Below the pieces are notes generated by a model. The model worked only from the letters and a program-made list of their open reading frames with translations. It did not search any database and was not told where the DNA came from. A stretch of DNA of 64,000 bases, from the NCBI RefSeq assembly GCF_947499065.1, contig NZ_CANMMT010000001.1, positions 829,108 to 893,107 of the forward strand. The letters are read 5' to 3'. The stretch comes from an uncultured Tenacibaculum sp. GTDB taxonomy: Bacteria; Bacteroidota; Bacteroidia; Flavobacteriales; Flavobacteriaceae. A program made the translations under genes and the position numbers. Below, one piece after another: positions 62,970 through 64,000 of this stretch. Every line of letters starts with the position of its first letter. Positions within the stretch are counted from its first letter, which is position 1.

Positions 62970-63050
62970 CCCCCGCTCCCGCTAGTTTAAAACTAGTGGC
63001 ATGGAAGAGTGAATGATTCATTAATATATATATATATTACTAAAACTACC
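62970..63050 (+). repeat. Rhs-downstream repeat, copy 2
   Basis: Same sharp start CCCCCGCTCCCGC as copy 1. The hairpin has the same arms, with AAA in place of TGT in the loop. A short TA-dinucleotide expansion precedes the conserved ATTACTAAAACTACC end. It lies 109 bases after copy 1 and runs into a terminator. Confidence 0.85.
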
Positions 63051-63076
63051 TTAATACAAATTAGGGTAGTTTTCTT
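63042..63076 (+). terminator. Terminator built into repeat copy 2
   Basis: AAAACTACC (63042-63050) pairs perfectly with GGTAGTTTT (63065-63073), then TC and a T-rich stretch follow. Confidence 0.7.
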
Positions 63077-63147
63077 ATTTTAGATAAAAAATTGTAAAAT
63101 GCTATGAGTTTCTCAGAGTTTAATTAAGTAAAAATTAAATGAGTTTA

Positions 63148-63168
63148 CCATTAGTTATAGACTAGTGG
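63148..63168 (+). repeat. Degenerate hairpin of the same repeat family
   Basis: CCATTAGT and ACTAGTGG flank TATAG, matching the family hairpin in outline. The CCCCCGCTCCCGC lead and the terminator are missing, so this is a decayed copy. Confidence 0.5.
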
Positions 63169-63208
63169 CAACGTGAGATAAATACTTATCAATAAATTTA
63201 GATAAGAA

Positions 63209-63505
63209 ATAAAAAGATTAGGAGTTTTAGGAATAGTAGTTTTAATTGGTTCATACTTTTATTGGAATCACAGGTCTGTTCAATTTTTTCCTGTTGATTT
63301 TAATAGTAAAGAATATGTAATAGTAGAAAATTCGCTGACTATAGATTTTTACAATAATTTAAAAATTGTTTTAAGCTATTATGAGGTAGAATTTAAGGAA
63401 GAAAAGAATACTATTTGGGTAAAGTATTCTACTTTTAAAGATAAAGAAATGTGCTACAATTATACTAAAAAAGCAAAAGATTCTATTTGGTTTTCTTCAA
63501 GATAA
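63209..63505 (+). pseudogene. Membrane-anchored small protein frame without a normal start codon
   Basis: A frame of 98 codons runs from an ATA at 63209 to TAA at 63503-63505. It encodes a basic start (K-R), one membrane helix (LGVLGIVVLIGSYFYW) and a soluble part (FFPVDFNSKEYVIVENS and on to AKDSIWFSSR). It looks like a complete small envelope protein, but the codon where ATG is expected is ATA, and a stop lies two codons upstream. It is probably a gene lost by a start-codon change, or a displaced immunity-like gene. No family is recognised. Confidence 0.55.
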
Positions 63506-63545
63506 CATCTCTCGTTAGTTGTATTTAAGTTTTATAAATAGAATT

Positions 63546-63576
63546 CCACACGATACAATCGTGCGGCAGCAGGGGG
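63546..63576 (-). repeat. Inverted, stem-variant member of the hairpin repeat family
   Basis: Read on the plus strand this is CCACACGAT, ACA, ATCGTGCGG, then CAGCAGGGGG. The reverse complement of the main repeat is CCACTAGTT, ACA, AACTAGCGG, then GAGCGGGGG. The frame is the same, but five bases on each side of the loop differ together and still pair. It lies 54 bases upstream of the truncated lipoprotein gene. Confidence 0.65.
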
Positions 63577-63599
63577 TAGATTTTATTAAATATTTGAAA

Positions 63600-63740
63600 A
63601 TGAAAAAAAATTTCTTTTTGGTAGTAACTATAGTATTAGTACTGTCAATGTTTATAAACTGTGAGAGGAAAAAGGATGCGAATGATTCTAAAAAAAATAG
63701 AAAACAAGATAAACCCCCGCTCCCGCTAGTTTGTAACTAG
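63600..63740 (+). pseudogene. Lipoprotein gene cut short by repeat copy 3
   Basis: From the ATG at 63600 the frame gives a lipoprotein signal (LSMFINC) and a charged stretch (ERKKDANDSKKNRKQDK), and then reads directly into repeat copy 3. The repeat supplies PPLPLVCN and the stop. Only 46 residues are left, so most of the mature protein is missing. The breakpoint falls at the first base of the repeat. The frame is open upstream to 63519, but that extension reads through the inverted repeat and is not a real N-terminus. Confidence 0.6.
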
Positions 63741-63789
63741 TGGCATGTAAGAGTGAATAATTCGTTAATAGATATTACTAAAACTACCT
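63714..63789 (+). repeat. Rhs-downstream repeat, copy 3
   Basis: It starts with CCCCCGCTCCCGC and has the hairpin arms CCGCTAGTT and AACTAGTGG around TGT. The segment GAGTGAATAATTCGTTAATA and the ATTACTAAAACTACC end follow. It is identical to copy 4 over all 76 bases that can be compared, and it interrupts the lipoprotein frame at 63600. Confidence 0.88.
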
Positions 63790-63815
63790 TAACATTAATT
63801 AGGGTAGTTTTTTAT
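63780..63815 (+). terminator. Terminator built into repeat copy 3
   Basis: AAAACTACC (63780-63788) pairs perfectly with GGTAGTTTT (63803-63811), followed by T-rich sequence. Confidence 0.75.
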
Positions 63816-63924
63816 TTTAGATGAAAAATCGGGTAGTGTAGTAAAATAGGTTATGAGATATTTCAAGATTATAAATGAATAAAAGTCAGTAGTTAGTAAA
63901 AATTCTAGCTACTGATTTTACAAG

Positions 63925-64000
63925 CCCCCGCTCCCGCTAGTTTGTAACTAGTGGCATGTAAGAGTGAATAATTCGTTAATAGATATTACTAAAACTACCT
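63925..64000 (+). repeat. Rhs-downstream repeat, copy 4 (cut by window end)
   Basis: The same 76 bases as copy 3, starting at CCCCCGCTCCCGC, run to the last base of the window. The array therefore continues to the right. Confidence 0.88.

Noticed and set aside
63024..63040. TA-dinucleotide run as a replication origin or recombination hot spot
   Set aside because: It is a short run inside one repeat copy, where the other copies read differently; most likely simple slippage.
62861..64000. CRISPR array
   Set aside because: The repeats are about 75 bases long with very unequal spacers, one inverted variant, genes in between and no cas genes.

Overview
The window is an AT-rich chromosomal segment of a member of the Bacteroidota, almost certainly family Flavobacteriaceae and probably a marine genus (Tenacibaculum or Polaribacter-like is a guess). 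Three things support this. More than a dozen genes are preceded by exact copies of the Bacteroidota -7 promoter box TAnnTTTG. The gene content is typical of the family: DUF4270 lipoprotein, DUF6503, DUF4286, a one-domain glycogen-synthase-like protein beside panC/panD, and many lipoproteins with short lipoboxes. The arsenosugar gene set is also typical of marine flavobacteria. No tRNA, rRNA, CRISPR array or insertion sequence was found.

Positions 1-54000 are mostly a well-kept core genome in short operons, often closed by perfect bidirectional terminators. From left to right: a LysE-type exporter fragment, mgtE and rsmA; DUF4286 and TPR proteins; a 47-residue mini-gene with a sigma-54-like promoter; serS and ribF; a TonB-dependent receptor paired with an SGNH-hydrolase lipoprotein; rseP; a SCO protein; SdpI and a serine hydrolase; sufS; a Bax-inhibitor-like protein; a secreted M43 metalloprotease; a glycerophosphodiesterase; and a CLC chloride protein. 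Then come a block of small envelope proteins with an ArsR-type regulator and a DinB protein, OsmC, aspS, two peptidases, an AGCS symporter, pheS and gdhA. The run ends with a nuclease/phosphatase, glmS, DUF4270, the glycogen-synthase-like gene, panC, panD, a flippase-like protein, radA and a large lipoprotein.

Positions 48256-54061 hold a complete-looking arsenosugar biosynthesis locus on the minus strand: DUF547 protein, AhpD/carboxymuconolactone-like protein, radical SAM ArsS, rhodanese, TIGR04282-type glycosyltransferase, purine nucleoside phosphorylase, DoxX and arsenite methyltransferase ArsM. Together they would methylate arsenite, attach a deoxyadenosyl group, remove adenine and glycosylate the product. 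A small plus-strand lipoprotein gene sits inside the locus.

Positions 54200-64000 are accessory and the most unusual part. Two large Rhs/YD-repeat proteins lie in tandem. The second has a typical Rhs core ending near residue 984 and then a 234-residue C-terminal tip with an H-G...G-C motif resembling L,D-transpeptidase-like or DUF5675-like domains. It is followed 13 bases later by a lipoprotein gene, the natural candidate for a periplasmic immunity protein. Beyond it lies an array of about 75-base repeats. Each repeat starts sharply at CCCCCGCTCCCGC and carries a short hairpin, and most end in a terminator. The repeats separate broken small envelope genes, and one inverted member of the family has a stem with compensatory base changes. 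The array continues past the right edge. It looks like a graveyard or exchange platform of Rhs tip/immunity cassettes.
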